This document shows, one piece after another, positions 13,747 to 25,000 of a stretch of DNA of 64,000 nt. The position numbers were made by a program, and so were the translations under genes. Numbering within the stretch: position 1 is the stretch's first letter; each line of letters starts with the position of its first letter. The notes beneath the pieces were generated by a model that was not told the DNA's origin, ran no database searches, and saw only the letters and a program-made list of their open reading frames with translations. Origin of the DNA: Solenopsis invicta (taxonomy: Eukaryota; Arthropoda; Insecta; Hymenoptera; Formicidae); assembly GCF_016802725.1 (NCBI RefSeq), contig NC_052669.1:1264501-1328500 (forward strand), written 5' to 3'.

Positions 13747-14117
13747 GTGAGTGATTAGAATAATGCATGCTGAGAAGTTATTAACTTGACTAAATTGAAA
13801 AATATTTTTCAACACAATTTTTTTATTTCAATCATTTGTGTATTTGATTTTAATATGTAATAAATACTTTAACTGAAGAAATTCAATCAAGTTGAAAAAT
13901 TTAGTCGAATTAACAACTTTTTTCTCAGTGTAAATGCTTGACTCTTTAAATGAGGTATAATCTTCTCTCATTACATATATAAAATTATTTTCAGTCGTCG
14001 ATGATTTCTATTGATTTGAAATAAACGCAAATATAAATTAGATTTTTTTGTAATAATTTTATCATGCTCGGGTAATTTTAAAAGTAATATTTTGTCTAAA
14101 AAGAAATAGAGTCTATT

Positions 14118-14640
14118 AGCAGCCCATGGCCAGCAAAGATAGCCAAAAAATAACGATTGGAAATAAGACCGAAAGGTAAACATTATTGACATAAAAAGCA
14201 CGTGACAAAAATCAATTTTGTAACTAAGTTGTTTATAACAATTAGTTAGCTCCCGATAACAAAAGTTCTAACAACGACCGATATTTTTATACGTGGTAGC
14301 TTGTGGATGATCTAAAATCAATAACAAATACACTCACGCGGCACGCTAACAGAAACTCACTATCCAGTCACACATTAACGGTAATTGTTCAAGGGGCGAC
14401 TTACAATATCGTAGAGATTCGTAGGCGTCGTCAGATTCCTTCCTGGATGTTGCGTCATCTCGCCAGCTCGTACGACAGTAACGAACCGCCTATTTCTTTT
14501 CCGGCCCGTTGAGCCCCTCTCCGATTTTCTGTGCATTCCGTATCTCAGGTGGGATGCGGCAGAATCATCGATCGTCGGTAGCACTAATTTGTTCGTCCAT
14601 AGGTTCTACCAAGCAATTGGCGATGATTTTTCCAAGATAG
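14118..14640. repeat. Dispersed repeat family, copy A (truncated)
   Basis: It shares AGATAGCCAAAAAATA, ATCAATTTTG, CCGATAAC and GATTCCTTCCTGGATGTTG with copies near 16.1 kb and 30.8-33.0 kb. It holds the unoccupied site TTGTTTATAACAATT at 14230-14244, which is filled by a transposon in copy C. Similarity stops after CAAGCAATTGGCGATG near 14630. Class unknown. Confidence 0.75.
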
Positions 14641-14722
14641 TAATCGTTCGATAGTAATCTGTCGCTCCTTAGGCTTGTCAGATTGGCCAGGTCTCACGAA
14701 CTTTTCCCTTTTGTTGTTCTCC

Positions 14723-14961
14723 TCAGGGATATTTGTAGGGTTTGTTTATCGTCCTGAAGTACGTTGGGCCCGCTCTTTTTGATGGTTTCTCCAAAAGTGT
14801 CTCTGCAAAACCAGACTTCAGCAAACAAATCAGAATTTTAAGAGTATTTGGTAGCAATAATACGGAAGCTCCAACATGACCTCGTGCAACTCTTTTGACA
14901 GTTGCGTTAATGGTGTTTTCTCGAGATGCTCTTATTTCACACTTGATTCCAAGACCAGCCG
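14723..14961 (-). pseudogene. Possible degraded coding fragment, unidentified
   Basis: On the minus strand a reading frame of nearly 80 codons runs without a stop to TGA at 14723 (LGIKCEIRASRENTINATV..., later KRAGPTYFRTINKPYKYP). It has no start codon. The composition looks protein-like, but I do not recognise the family. It lies among repeats, so a transposon remnant is the likeliest explanation. Confidence 0.25.
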
Positions 14962-16093
14962 CTCGGATCTTACTCGTTCTATATTTTTTGCAATAATCTA
15001 ATAAGAATTAACGCGAGAACAATATATTTAATACAATGAGTTTATATGCAAAAAAATCAAACTTAAAAACAAAATAACCGTTAAAAATTAAATCAAAGCA
15101 ATATTAAAAAATTAATAAAAATAAAAATTAAAACTGAAAACCAATAAAAAATTACTTTTTAAAAAATTTACTCCCGACTGCTGTCAAAAGTATTTATATT
15201 AAATATTAATTTTATATATACTATAATTAACATATAACTTTATATAATTTTATATATAATTAACATGTACCACAAAATAAAAATTAGATTGAGATTAATA
15301 AAGATTACAAAAACTAAAATTAGACAAAATAGCAATATTAATAAAAACAAAACTAAAAATTTATTAACGACCCGTATTTTTAAGCGCGGACTGCTCGTCG
15401 GAATTATCAGAGCTCAAGGAAGTATCGTGGAAAAATTAGGCTAAGATTTGCGAGTTAGATATTACATTTTATTCTGAGATTAATACGAATGATAGACGAT
15501 TACGCAGATTATATCTGATAAGTTTTAGAACGAAACATGTACACGGATTTAACAGTTTGCGATGTTACAAATACAATTTACGCAGATTGACAAGAAATGA
15601 TTTGCGAAAAAGAATTATTACAATGATTTCTAGAATATGATAAGCACGATCTCACGGCCTTTATATTCAGCCCGGCACCAGAAACGTCTCGGTCAGTTTT
15701 TATGCAGGCAGAATCTTTAGTAGCATTTTCTGCAGGACAAAATCTGCGTGCAGTTAATTGCAATAGAATTGAGTCAAATGTGCAAAAGATTATTCCCAAT
15801 ACAGCCATGCTGGCAGATTGCTAGCAGACTGCTTCAATATTCGTGCACTGTACTTGTATATGAACTGTTTGCAGAAACTTGGTACAAATATTTTGAGCTA
15901 TCTTGAAGCAGATTCTTCCCGCAACTGCAGTCTGTAAACTGTCTAGCAAAGTTCTTCAGCAGAGTAACATAAGATTTTTTCAACGGAAGTAGGGCGCAGA
16001 TCTTGTGCAGATATTGCACAAATATGATCTGCAGATTTCTATAAGTTTCTTACAACAGAAATGGCGCGCAAATTTTGTGCAGATATTGCACGA
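14962..16093. other. Repeat-rich intergenic DNA
   Basis: 15000-15370 is low-complexity AT-rich sequence. 15580-16090 is rich in scattered GCAGATT/CTGCAG words and contains a near-direct repeat, TTGTGCAGATATTGCAC at about 16003 and again at about 16075. No gene was recognised. Confidence 0.5.
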
Positions 16094-17265
16094 CCGGTAG
16101 CATGCGGACGATATAAAATTGGTAACAATTACAATTATGCGGTACGGTTAGGTAATCGAAACTTACTATTGGGTCATACACTAACACTAATTGTTCAAAG
16201 GGCGACTTACAATATCGCAGAGATCCGCAGATTCCGTCGGATTCCTTCCTGGATGTTGCGTCCTCTCGTTAGGCCGGCTCGCACGACAATAATGAACGGC
16301 CGATTTCTTTTCCGACCCGTTGAACCTCGCTCCGATGCATTCCGTATCTCAAGGAGAATGCAGTGGGATCATCGATCACTGGCAGCATTGATTTGTTCGT
16401 TCAATGGTTCCACTAAGCTGACTAAGCAATTGGCGGCTCTCAGATATCTTTTAGTACAAATTTAATTACTTTTATTGATTAATATCAGTGTATTCATTGA
16501 AAGAATGCGTTAAATCACTATTAACCTAGTTATAGCATTAAAATCAAACTATTCATACAGTCTTTCAAAGTAATATATTGATTCTGATTCAGAGAATAGG
16601 AGCGAAAATGGAAATTAATTCATAATATGTAAATACTAATATACATTTTAAAATATTCAAGCAAGTAATAAAAAAGCTAATCCATATCTGTTTTATGTTC
16701 AAGTATTTAAATTAAGCAACATAATAATAATCGTAATACATTAACAAAATTTCTCAAGGTGACCGCACGATGATTACAGCACCATAGCCTTTTTTTGTTT
16801 ACCGAAGAAAAGTACAATCTTTGTAATCTCGCATCCAGGACTGACGATATAACACTCTTTTGACTAGCGCTAATTATTAGCTTTTTTTGCTGACCGGTCC
16901 GAGCTGCTATCAACTGACCAGGAGGGAAAGACGTCCTGGGATCCATGCGTTATGAGATACATCACCACAGTCTAGCTTATGTTACCCAGCGCAGTTACGT
17001 TTTAAAAACATATTTAAAATGTATACTTTGAATGTTTGGCATATTAAAAGTATCCAAATTAGATCTATGGATATCTTAGAGACATTTTAAAAACATCCAG
17101 TGTTACCATTCTAGATTTTTTAAAAATATCTATTTTAAAACGCAATAAACTAAAGTTGGATTAAATTAATACATTCAACAAATTCAAATAAGTTAAGTAA
17201 TTAGTTTAATAATATGTAACATTATGTAACACGAATTGTAGACCACACAATCCAGATGACATAAT
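16094..17265. repeat. Dispersed repeat family, copy B
   Basis: It aligns along about 1.15 kb with 31931-33050. Shared words include GTAGCATGCGGA, GATTCCTTCCTGGATGTTG, TTGACTAGCGCTAATTATTAGC versus TCGACTAGCGC..., and AAAACGCAATAAACTAAAG. A 134-codon open frame at 16061-16465 is not conserved as protein in copy C and is probably not a gene. The family is unidentified. Confidence 0.8.
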
Positions 17266-19044
17266 TATTTATAATTTTAAATTTAAGCGCCTTATTTTTT
17301 TTCTCCATTTTGTCTTATTAACATGACGGTAATCACGTTAATAATTTTCTTATAAAAACAATTTAACAGAAGTAATTTATTAATATAGATAAGAGCATTA
17401 AAAAAAAACATGCAAACAAAAAGTTGGATTCGTGAACAAATACTTCATATACAGCGTTGACTACGCAAGATAGCCTTGAAAACAAATCAGTATAGTATAT
17501 GTTGATTATTCTATGCGGAACTTGCTGCGCACTGTATTGTTTACATTGTTGACAGGAATAATTTCTATTTTTTGTAATTAAAAACAAGTTATGAAAAAAT
17601 AATTGTTTTATTCATAATTCGTTTTTTATTGTCCAAAGTATTTCACAACTGTGAAACATCGTCAGAAAAATTGACTGATTTTAGCGATTTAAAAACAGAA
17701 CTTATTTTATTTCATTACTATTATTATTATTATAAAACTCTTATTTTAACATTTATTGTACTGTACTAATTTGTCTTCAAGTCTCTCTCGCGTAGTCAAC
17801 ATTATAAGAAACGAATCTCGTTTTATTGTGAACAATCGAGTACACGGACGGGTACGCGTGCCATGCGTATAGATTCGTTTTTAAAGTATTTTTGGAAAAT
17901 GGAAATGTCGGAACATAACTTAAACATATACCATTGAATTTGTAATAAAATAAGCATTAGGGGTGAGGCTGGTAACATGACGAAGTGGATGAAACGACGA
18001 ATTGTTAAATGCCAAGTTAATTGCCAAGTTAATAACAAGTAATGAATCGAAGCTTAATTTATTAAAGATTTTAGATCGTAAAAAATAATCTATGGTAGTT
18101 TGATTTCAGTCTGTTCATAAGAATAGGTAATATAATAAGAAATGTGTTTTGGAAGCACCTATCCGTAACTTTTTAGTGTTTGTTTATAAAAAATAACATA
18201 ATTATAATAAATATTTTTATTTTTTCTGTAAAATCACAATATTTTATATATAAAAACGTATACGATAATGTATTTATATTTTTCAATTTTTGTATTACAA
18301 TATTTTATATTCTATAAACAAATAAATACGGCGACTGTGGGTAAGATGACGAAAGATATGCAAAGGCAAAGTAATAAATTTGTGCATTAGTTTTTTCGGA
18401 CTTAACAGCATTCTGACTATATACATATAACGTAATTTTAATTACAATATGTATCATAATGTGTATCACAATTTTAATAATTTTTATTATTGCAAATTAT
18501 ATAAATATTTTTTGTTTTATTTACATTTTTCTCTAACTATGTTGTAATATCAAAATAGTATAAGATTATTATAATCTAACAAATCTTTTTTTATTTATAA
18601 GAGTACATTTTAAATTTTATTTGATTGTTTTTCATTTTACTCGATATTAAAAGTCATTTTACCCGTATTTAAGGGCAAAATGACGAAATCGACATATCCT
18701 AAAATAATTTAAATTTTAAAAAATTTTAGTTTATTTAACAACTTCTAATTTTTACTGATAATAAACAAAATATTAGTGAATTTAAAAAATAATAAATTGT
18801 TATTTTTACATTATTACAAAAATTAGCAAATCACCAAACCTTAAGGTTGTTATCTTACCCTATTCTTCCCTATTTTTATAAAAGTCAATAAAAATTAAAA
18901 AAAAAAAGTGAAAGTATAAAAAAAATTTTTTTTGTCACTGTTAAAATTAAAATTAAAATTTCAAATTAAAAGATTAAAAATATATGGATTAAAGACAGTA
19001 ATTTAGAAAATAAATATTTAAATTATTTTGAATAATTAATCATA
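17266..19044. other. AT-rich intergenic DNA 3' of the ABCH gene
   Basis: No gene was recognised. There are low-complexity A/T runs and scattered words such as GGTAAGATGACG (18348) and AAAATGACGAAATCG (18676). Confidence 0.5.
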
Positions 19045-19050
19045 TTTATT
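19045..19050 (-). terminator. AATAAA polyadenylation signal of the ABCH gene
   Basis: TTTATT on the + strand reads AATAAA on the minus strand, 11 nt after the stop codon at 19062. It is very close to the stop, so a downstream signal may also be used. Confidence 0.4.
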
Positions 19051-19061
19051 AAATTTATAGA

Positions 19062-22000
19062 TTATGCGAAATTATTGCGGTATTTTTTCACAAGAATTTT
19101 TGTTTCTACATAGGTATTCCATTTTAAACATAATATAGCCACAAGAACAAAAACCGATATCCAACCTAAACTTATAAAGGAACCAATCAAAACTTGCCAC
19201 TCAAATATGGAAGAACCTTTGTAAATGATTGCTCTCATAGATATGGAAGGCAAGGTAATTGGCAGAGCAGAGCAAAACCAGCGAAAAAATTTGGGTGTTC
19301 CCTCCAACGGCCAAAAAAATCCTATAATTTTGAATAAATCATGTATATGTAACAAAACTTGGTTAACGTAAAACAACTTTTTGCTAGATGTACTTAATGT
19401 TAATTTCCACTAACATTTGCCAAAACTTTTTAAGTTGCTATGAAATTATTAATGTAATATATTGCTACGTGATAAAAGAATTTAAATTCAGAAATAATAA
19501 ATTTAATAATCGATACCATTTAGCAACACTAAATTGAGGTACAATAGTAATTTCTGTAAAACAGATAAAATGACGACTTACCACTAGTAAACAATAGGAA
19601 CATAAAGCTTCCGATAGAACAGAAAGTCGCCATCACTTGATTTTTGCACAAAACGGAGATAACGAAACCTAAACATGCATTAAACAATTAATGTATTTTC
19701 TAGTAGTTCGTAAACTTATGTTGCGCGCTTTTTATGATGCACCGTAGGGTATCTACTCACCCAACATCAATCCGCAAAAACCGCTGAGAAATTGGAGAAA
19801 AAATACAGCAAACAATGATCCTTTACAATCTATACGAAATATAATGAATACGAGCATTACCACGATGTTATGGATAACAATGATGAAGCTCTGGACAAAA
19901 ACGTGAGATAGTAGGATTTCTTCTGTTTTTACCCCTAATACATATATACATTCGCATTATTACAAAAGAAAATAGAGAATAAAGAGTAATTGTAAAACTA
20001 ATTGCAGATTAGAATCTAAATTAGCTTGAACCACGCTGCGATCCCAGACACCTTTAAACCGATCAATGACTATCAAGTTTGTAGAGATTGTGATGGCCAT
20101 AAGGAAAGCGATCCTGCAAAAATAAAAGTAGTTTAAGAAGAGCAATAGATTCCAATTATTACCTTGGTTTGATTTTTATTTACATTAACATGCCTGTTGA
20201 TAATACGAAATCTCTATAACTAAGGTCAAGTGTACCATAAATAGGATCTTCAAACTAAAAAAGATTGGAATTTTGTTTTCTTATTTTGATCTACAAAATA
20301 GACATAGGTATATTAATTATAATAAAGTATACTCTGATGGGTGGATTAGCCAATTTTATCGAATATTTGCAGTGTCTCATAATATCCTCAAAGGTCTTTA
20401 TAAAACGTTCATATAGCTTTTTCTGTGTCAACAATCCAATTTGCATTTCTGTAACAAAAAACATTTTAAATTAAAAAATGTAATTTAAATAGATTTTTTT
20501 CTATGAGTGTGCGCGCAGACACGCAAACTCGCACACGCACACACAAATTTATTATAGGACAATGGGATGTTCTACATATAGGTATAATTAACGTACCACT
20601 CATATCGAGGAAAACTTGAATTTGACTGGCATACAGGTCAGAATCCTTCGCGAAAAAACTCTCTTCCAATCGCTTTTGCAGACCTTGGGAAAAGTTTTGA
20701 CTAAAATACATTATACCAGAGAGTTTTCCATTCTGTACATCACGTTTTGCTTCAGAAAAATTATCATAATATTCCTGAAAGCGAAGTATTAATAAGAATC
20801 TTTAACATTTGGTTATAATGTTACCGTCATTCTCTCTTAACTCTGGAGTTCTATTGTAGATGAATTTTCACTTGTTAAATGCTAATTTAAGTTTAGTACA
20901 ATTTTTATTACAATTTTGTTGTTTTAAAATAATGTTTAATAAAATTTTGTTTACATTAAAATAGTGTTAGTTGTTTTAACTCTTACAACTTATATAATAA
21001 TCAAAAAGTATAAAAGAATCTTTGTTCAATTTTGTGAATGATTATTTACCTAGAGTAATGAAAAAAAAAAAAAAAAAATATGAAGGCACACTGTAGTGTT
21101 AATTTCTTAAAAGCAAAATTTCTCAGTTTATTTAGGAACAAATCCGTGGCAAAAACTGAGAAAACAAAAACCTGTTTTAATTATATACGAGCCGACTACA
21201 TTAATTTGTAAGTAACCTTTTTCTCGGTGAAATCGTCAAAATTGTACAGAAATCTGCAACTGAGATTGCTAAACCGACAGGTGCTTTCGTCATTCCAGAC
21301 ATTGCCAGTATTGCTGCCGAAATCGCAATTGCCAGCTTCTTCGTTGATAATTCCAAACGTGATGCCCTTCGGATCACCACCAATTGACATTAAGAATAAG
21401 ATGAATTTAATTATCGGAAAGGAAACTGCGAAAATGAAGCCTCTGGAAGAATATATTATTTACAATAAATTAAATAGAAGATAGGCCGAGATGGTTATAG
21501 CAAGATAGTGCTGAAATAAAATTTTTTGGCTTTCGACGCCTCAGCCGAGAACCCCGCGTTGACGGTGGCAACTTTACGTCGCAGACAAAATTAGAACTAA
21601 TAGGTGTGAAACGTGACAGATTGACGATGAGATGTTATCGTGCATGTCATTTTTTATTATGTGTTTTATTGTGAAAATATGACTTGTCTCGTATTTATCA
21701 CATTTGTAAAAATAGCCCGCAAGTAAAGTTTCTTTGAATTTTATAGATAAAAGCACATTTTTCACTTCTTTCAATAACTGTCCGTGTGTTTTTCTGTCTG
21801 AATAGGCGTCACTTTACGCATTTTTTAGTACTATTTACTGACTGTTAGGCGAAAAAAGGATAGACTTTACCCACTTTTACAAGTGCTTTAAAGTTTTAAA
21901 TTTTTTGAAGTTTTTCTTATATTTTGAGGTGGAAAGTACATTTCTAGCGAGGGGAAATTCACAGCCGGCATTACAAAATTTACCGGTGTACAAAATTTCG

Positions 22001-25000
22001 GCAGTGGACTGCCGAAAAAAGTAAGCAGTGACCTATAATATTGACGGCATTGTCGTCAGTGATTGGGGAGTGGTGAGCTCACTTCAGAGTCGATCATGGG
22101 GTTGAGCACAAAAATTTTTGAATACTTCGGGAAAACTTTAGAATTCTTGTGCAGGCATTGGCGTATGATAATGGGCACGCGGTAGTGTTCATAATTGCAT
22201 GGCATTGCCTTAATTTTAATATAGGATTGACGGCATTGTAGGCATTGACTAACAATAAGCATTGTCGGCAGTGTACAAAAATGTCGGCAGTGTTTTACAG
22301 CAATGCCAAAAATCGGCATTGGTGTACAAAATTTTGGGTTGTGAATTCCCCCTCGATTTCTAGTAAAAAAATCATATCTTAAAAACCTCCTATATCAACT
22401 TACAGAAGAAAGAGAAAAAAATCCGTTATTCTTTATTCCCCCTCTCCCTTACATAAAGTGGAAAGAACGGCAAAATTCCAGATTGAAGCAATTAACATTT
22501 TATTTTGTGATAATGTCTCTCTTATATAGAAATTAATGACCGAAAAATACTTACGTATAATCACGCAAAAATTGGATGCCGTTTTTTGCTATTAGAGCTT
22601 TAAACCTTTTTAATCGTGAAACTTGACGTCCCGAAAACGCTTTGCACTCCGAGATTTCCTTAACAATTTGATTTATTTGTGTTATAAAATAATACATATT
22701 TACATAATATTCAAAAATAATACATATACTATTTCCGCATATACCTTTGTTTGCTTATATTTATCTTGATACAACACGTCGCTGTTGGTATCCTCCTGGG
22801 ACATTTCATTCGAAGTAATCTCATCTTGTGCGTTGCACAGTTTCAAGAGAGCCTCCTCTAAGGACAAGCATTGAAATTGCTCCAGCAATTCATGCGGTGC
22901 TGATTCCGCCAGCAATTTACCACGTCTCAGGAAACCGATCTACGGATCATTGATTAGTTACACAATTTTAATTTACAACGACCGAATTTTTGTCACTAGT
23001 TCCAAAAAGTTTTTTGTCTTTTGGGATATTTTGTAGCAGTCTATTTATAAGGATATTTTCAGGATTAATTTAAACAAATTAATAAAACCGAGACTTGCTT
23101 TATTAGCATCTTTAGCTTCTTCGATATAATGCGTCGTCATCAGCACGGTGACACCTTCCTGCTGCGTCAGCTTTATTAAATAAGCCCAAATACTGCGAAG
23201 AGAAAGTATATCCAAACATTTTCTTATTACTATTTCTGCTTGTCGCGTCTACAAAAGTAACAAATTCTACTCACTCCTCCCTTAAAATTGGATCCAAGCC
23301 CACAGTGGGTTCATCCAGAATTAGAAGCTCAGGACTGTGGATTAACGCGCTAGCAAAGGAAACCCTTCTTTGTTCACCTCCACTCATGTTCTTTACCTGA
23401 CGATCCAACGGGGGTAATTGAAGAAACTTCGAAAAGAAGGTCTGTTTTGCTTCTTAAAATAAAATAAAAAAATTGTTGAGAGTTGATACTTCATGAAATA
23501 TTTTGCGAACGAATAATTTGAAACGCAAACTGGAATCGTTTGAAACCCGTTTCTTTAAAAGTATTTTGTTAAATTGAAACTTCTCAGCATACACGTCATG
23601 TGCAACGACTACCAGTACATTTTCCTTATCCATGTAATTTGTACTCTACCGATCGTGTGTGTGAAGCTGGCACATCATTTGGTGGAAAATCACTAAACAT
23701 TGACAGTTCTGAGTTTATTTTCAATAGTTCTACAGTTCCTGATAGATAAAACAAATAGTTCTGGTCTTTAAAGCGAAAAAAACGCATAGGACAAAGTGAG
23801 GTGCCAGGTTCACGCAGCACCTCAGTTTGTCCTACGACATTTTCCAGACCGAATTCTTGTAGGATTTTAAAAGATCTATAGTTCTAGATGAGTTCTAGAA
23901 AGAGTTCCAGCGTTTAACATAGTTTTTTTATTCTTTTTCATTTTTTTTTTATAAAACATTTATGTTATAATATTATATAATAGAGTTCCGTGTACGAAAA
24001 AATATTTTTCCTACAGTTCTCAACATATTAAAGCGCGTGCCGAAGAGTTAGTATATAATTTTTACAAGCGTCAAATTCGACGATTAGAGGACTGATTTTT
24101 TGCACTATCGGACAGGAATTAATAATTATTATTTTATTAATAACTTTGAATCCTGTTGTATTATGATTATTTTCGTTTACCATGTTATTTTAATACCGAA
24201 AACATTCAAATTTAGTGGTCTGTACGTATTGTTCTCCAAGATCGCAATGCTGCGCTGGGTTTATAGTGATGTTTTTCTAAACAATTATTAATTTTTAATT
24301 TTTTTTTAGGGGTTTCTTTGAGCACTAAATTAGCACTAAATTCTAGTGTACTTGTTTTGTGTTTGTGATCACTGTATATATTTTTTTTATTATGGGGTGG
24401 TCCAGCTTGCCATTAAGCTGCACCCCCACCCTTTTTTTTTTTAATTACTGCTAAACGGTTTGAGCACCAAAATTCGGACTAGAGTACTAAATTAGTACTT
24501 AAAAAGCACTAAATTTTTGACCTAGTGCGAACTCGATTTTCGCTGGTGGGGGGTCCAGCTTAATAGAGGTGAACTCTTCGAAAAAGTCCAGCACCTCACC
24601 TATATGTGCGGAAAATCGACTTTTTCGAGAGTTATTAATTTTTTGTTAATTAACTAATATCGGAATCGCCCGGAACTCTTCGGCACGCGCTTCAATATGT
24701 TGAGAACTGTAGAAAAAATATTTTTTCGTACACAGAACTCTTCGAAAAAGTCCAGCACCTCACCTATATGTGCGGAAAATCAGCTTTTTCGAGAGTTATT
24801 AATTTTTTGTTAATTAACTAATATCGGAATCGCCCGGAACTCTTCGGCACGCTCTTTAATATGTTGAGAACTGTAGGAAAAGTATTTTTTCGTACACAGA
24901 ACTCTTCGAAAAAGTCCAGCACCTCACCTATATGTGCGGAAAATCGACTTTTTCGAGAGTTATTAATTTTTTGTTAATTAACTAATATCGGAATCGCCCG

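Larger units (their letters stand above)
10988..13967. repeat. Giant 3-kb imperfect palindrome with CpG-rich core
   Basis: The left arm (about 10988-12502) and right arm (about 12551-13967) are reverse complements over roughly 1.4-1.5 kb each, with small indels and about 50 bp of spacer around 12525. Landmarks are TTAGTCAAGTTAATAACTTC (left) and GAAGTTATTAACTTGACTAA (right), and GATTCCGAAATGTCAC near 12460 mirrored as GTGACATTTCGGAATC near 12570. The outer 200-300 bp of each arm is AT-rich; the inner 1.1 kb is GC- and CpG-rich. The left arm carries extra tandem copies of GGCACGG and GAGACTGGC at 11917-11995, which explain its greater length. No transposase or known protein is found, and the open frames inside read as unstructured Arg/Thr-rich sequence in both strands. 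It could be an inverted duplication of a CpG-rich promoter, a large foldback element, or a hairpin-RNA locus. Confidence 0.9.

Noticed and set aside
16061..16465. 134-codon frame in repeat copy B
   Set aside because: The homologous stretch in copy C has different frame lengths and stops, so there is no protein constraint.
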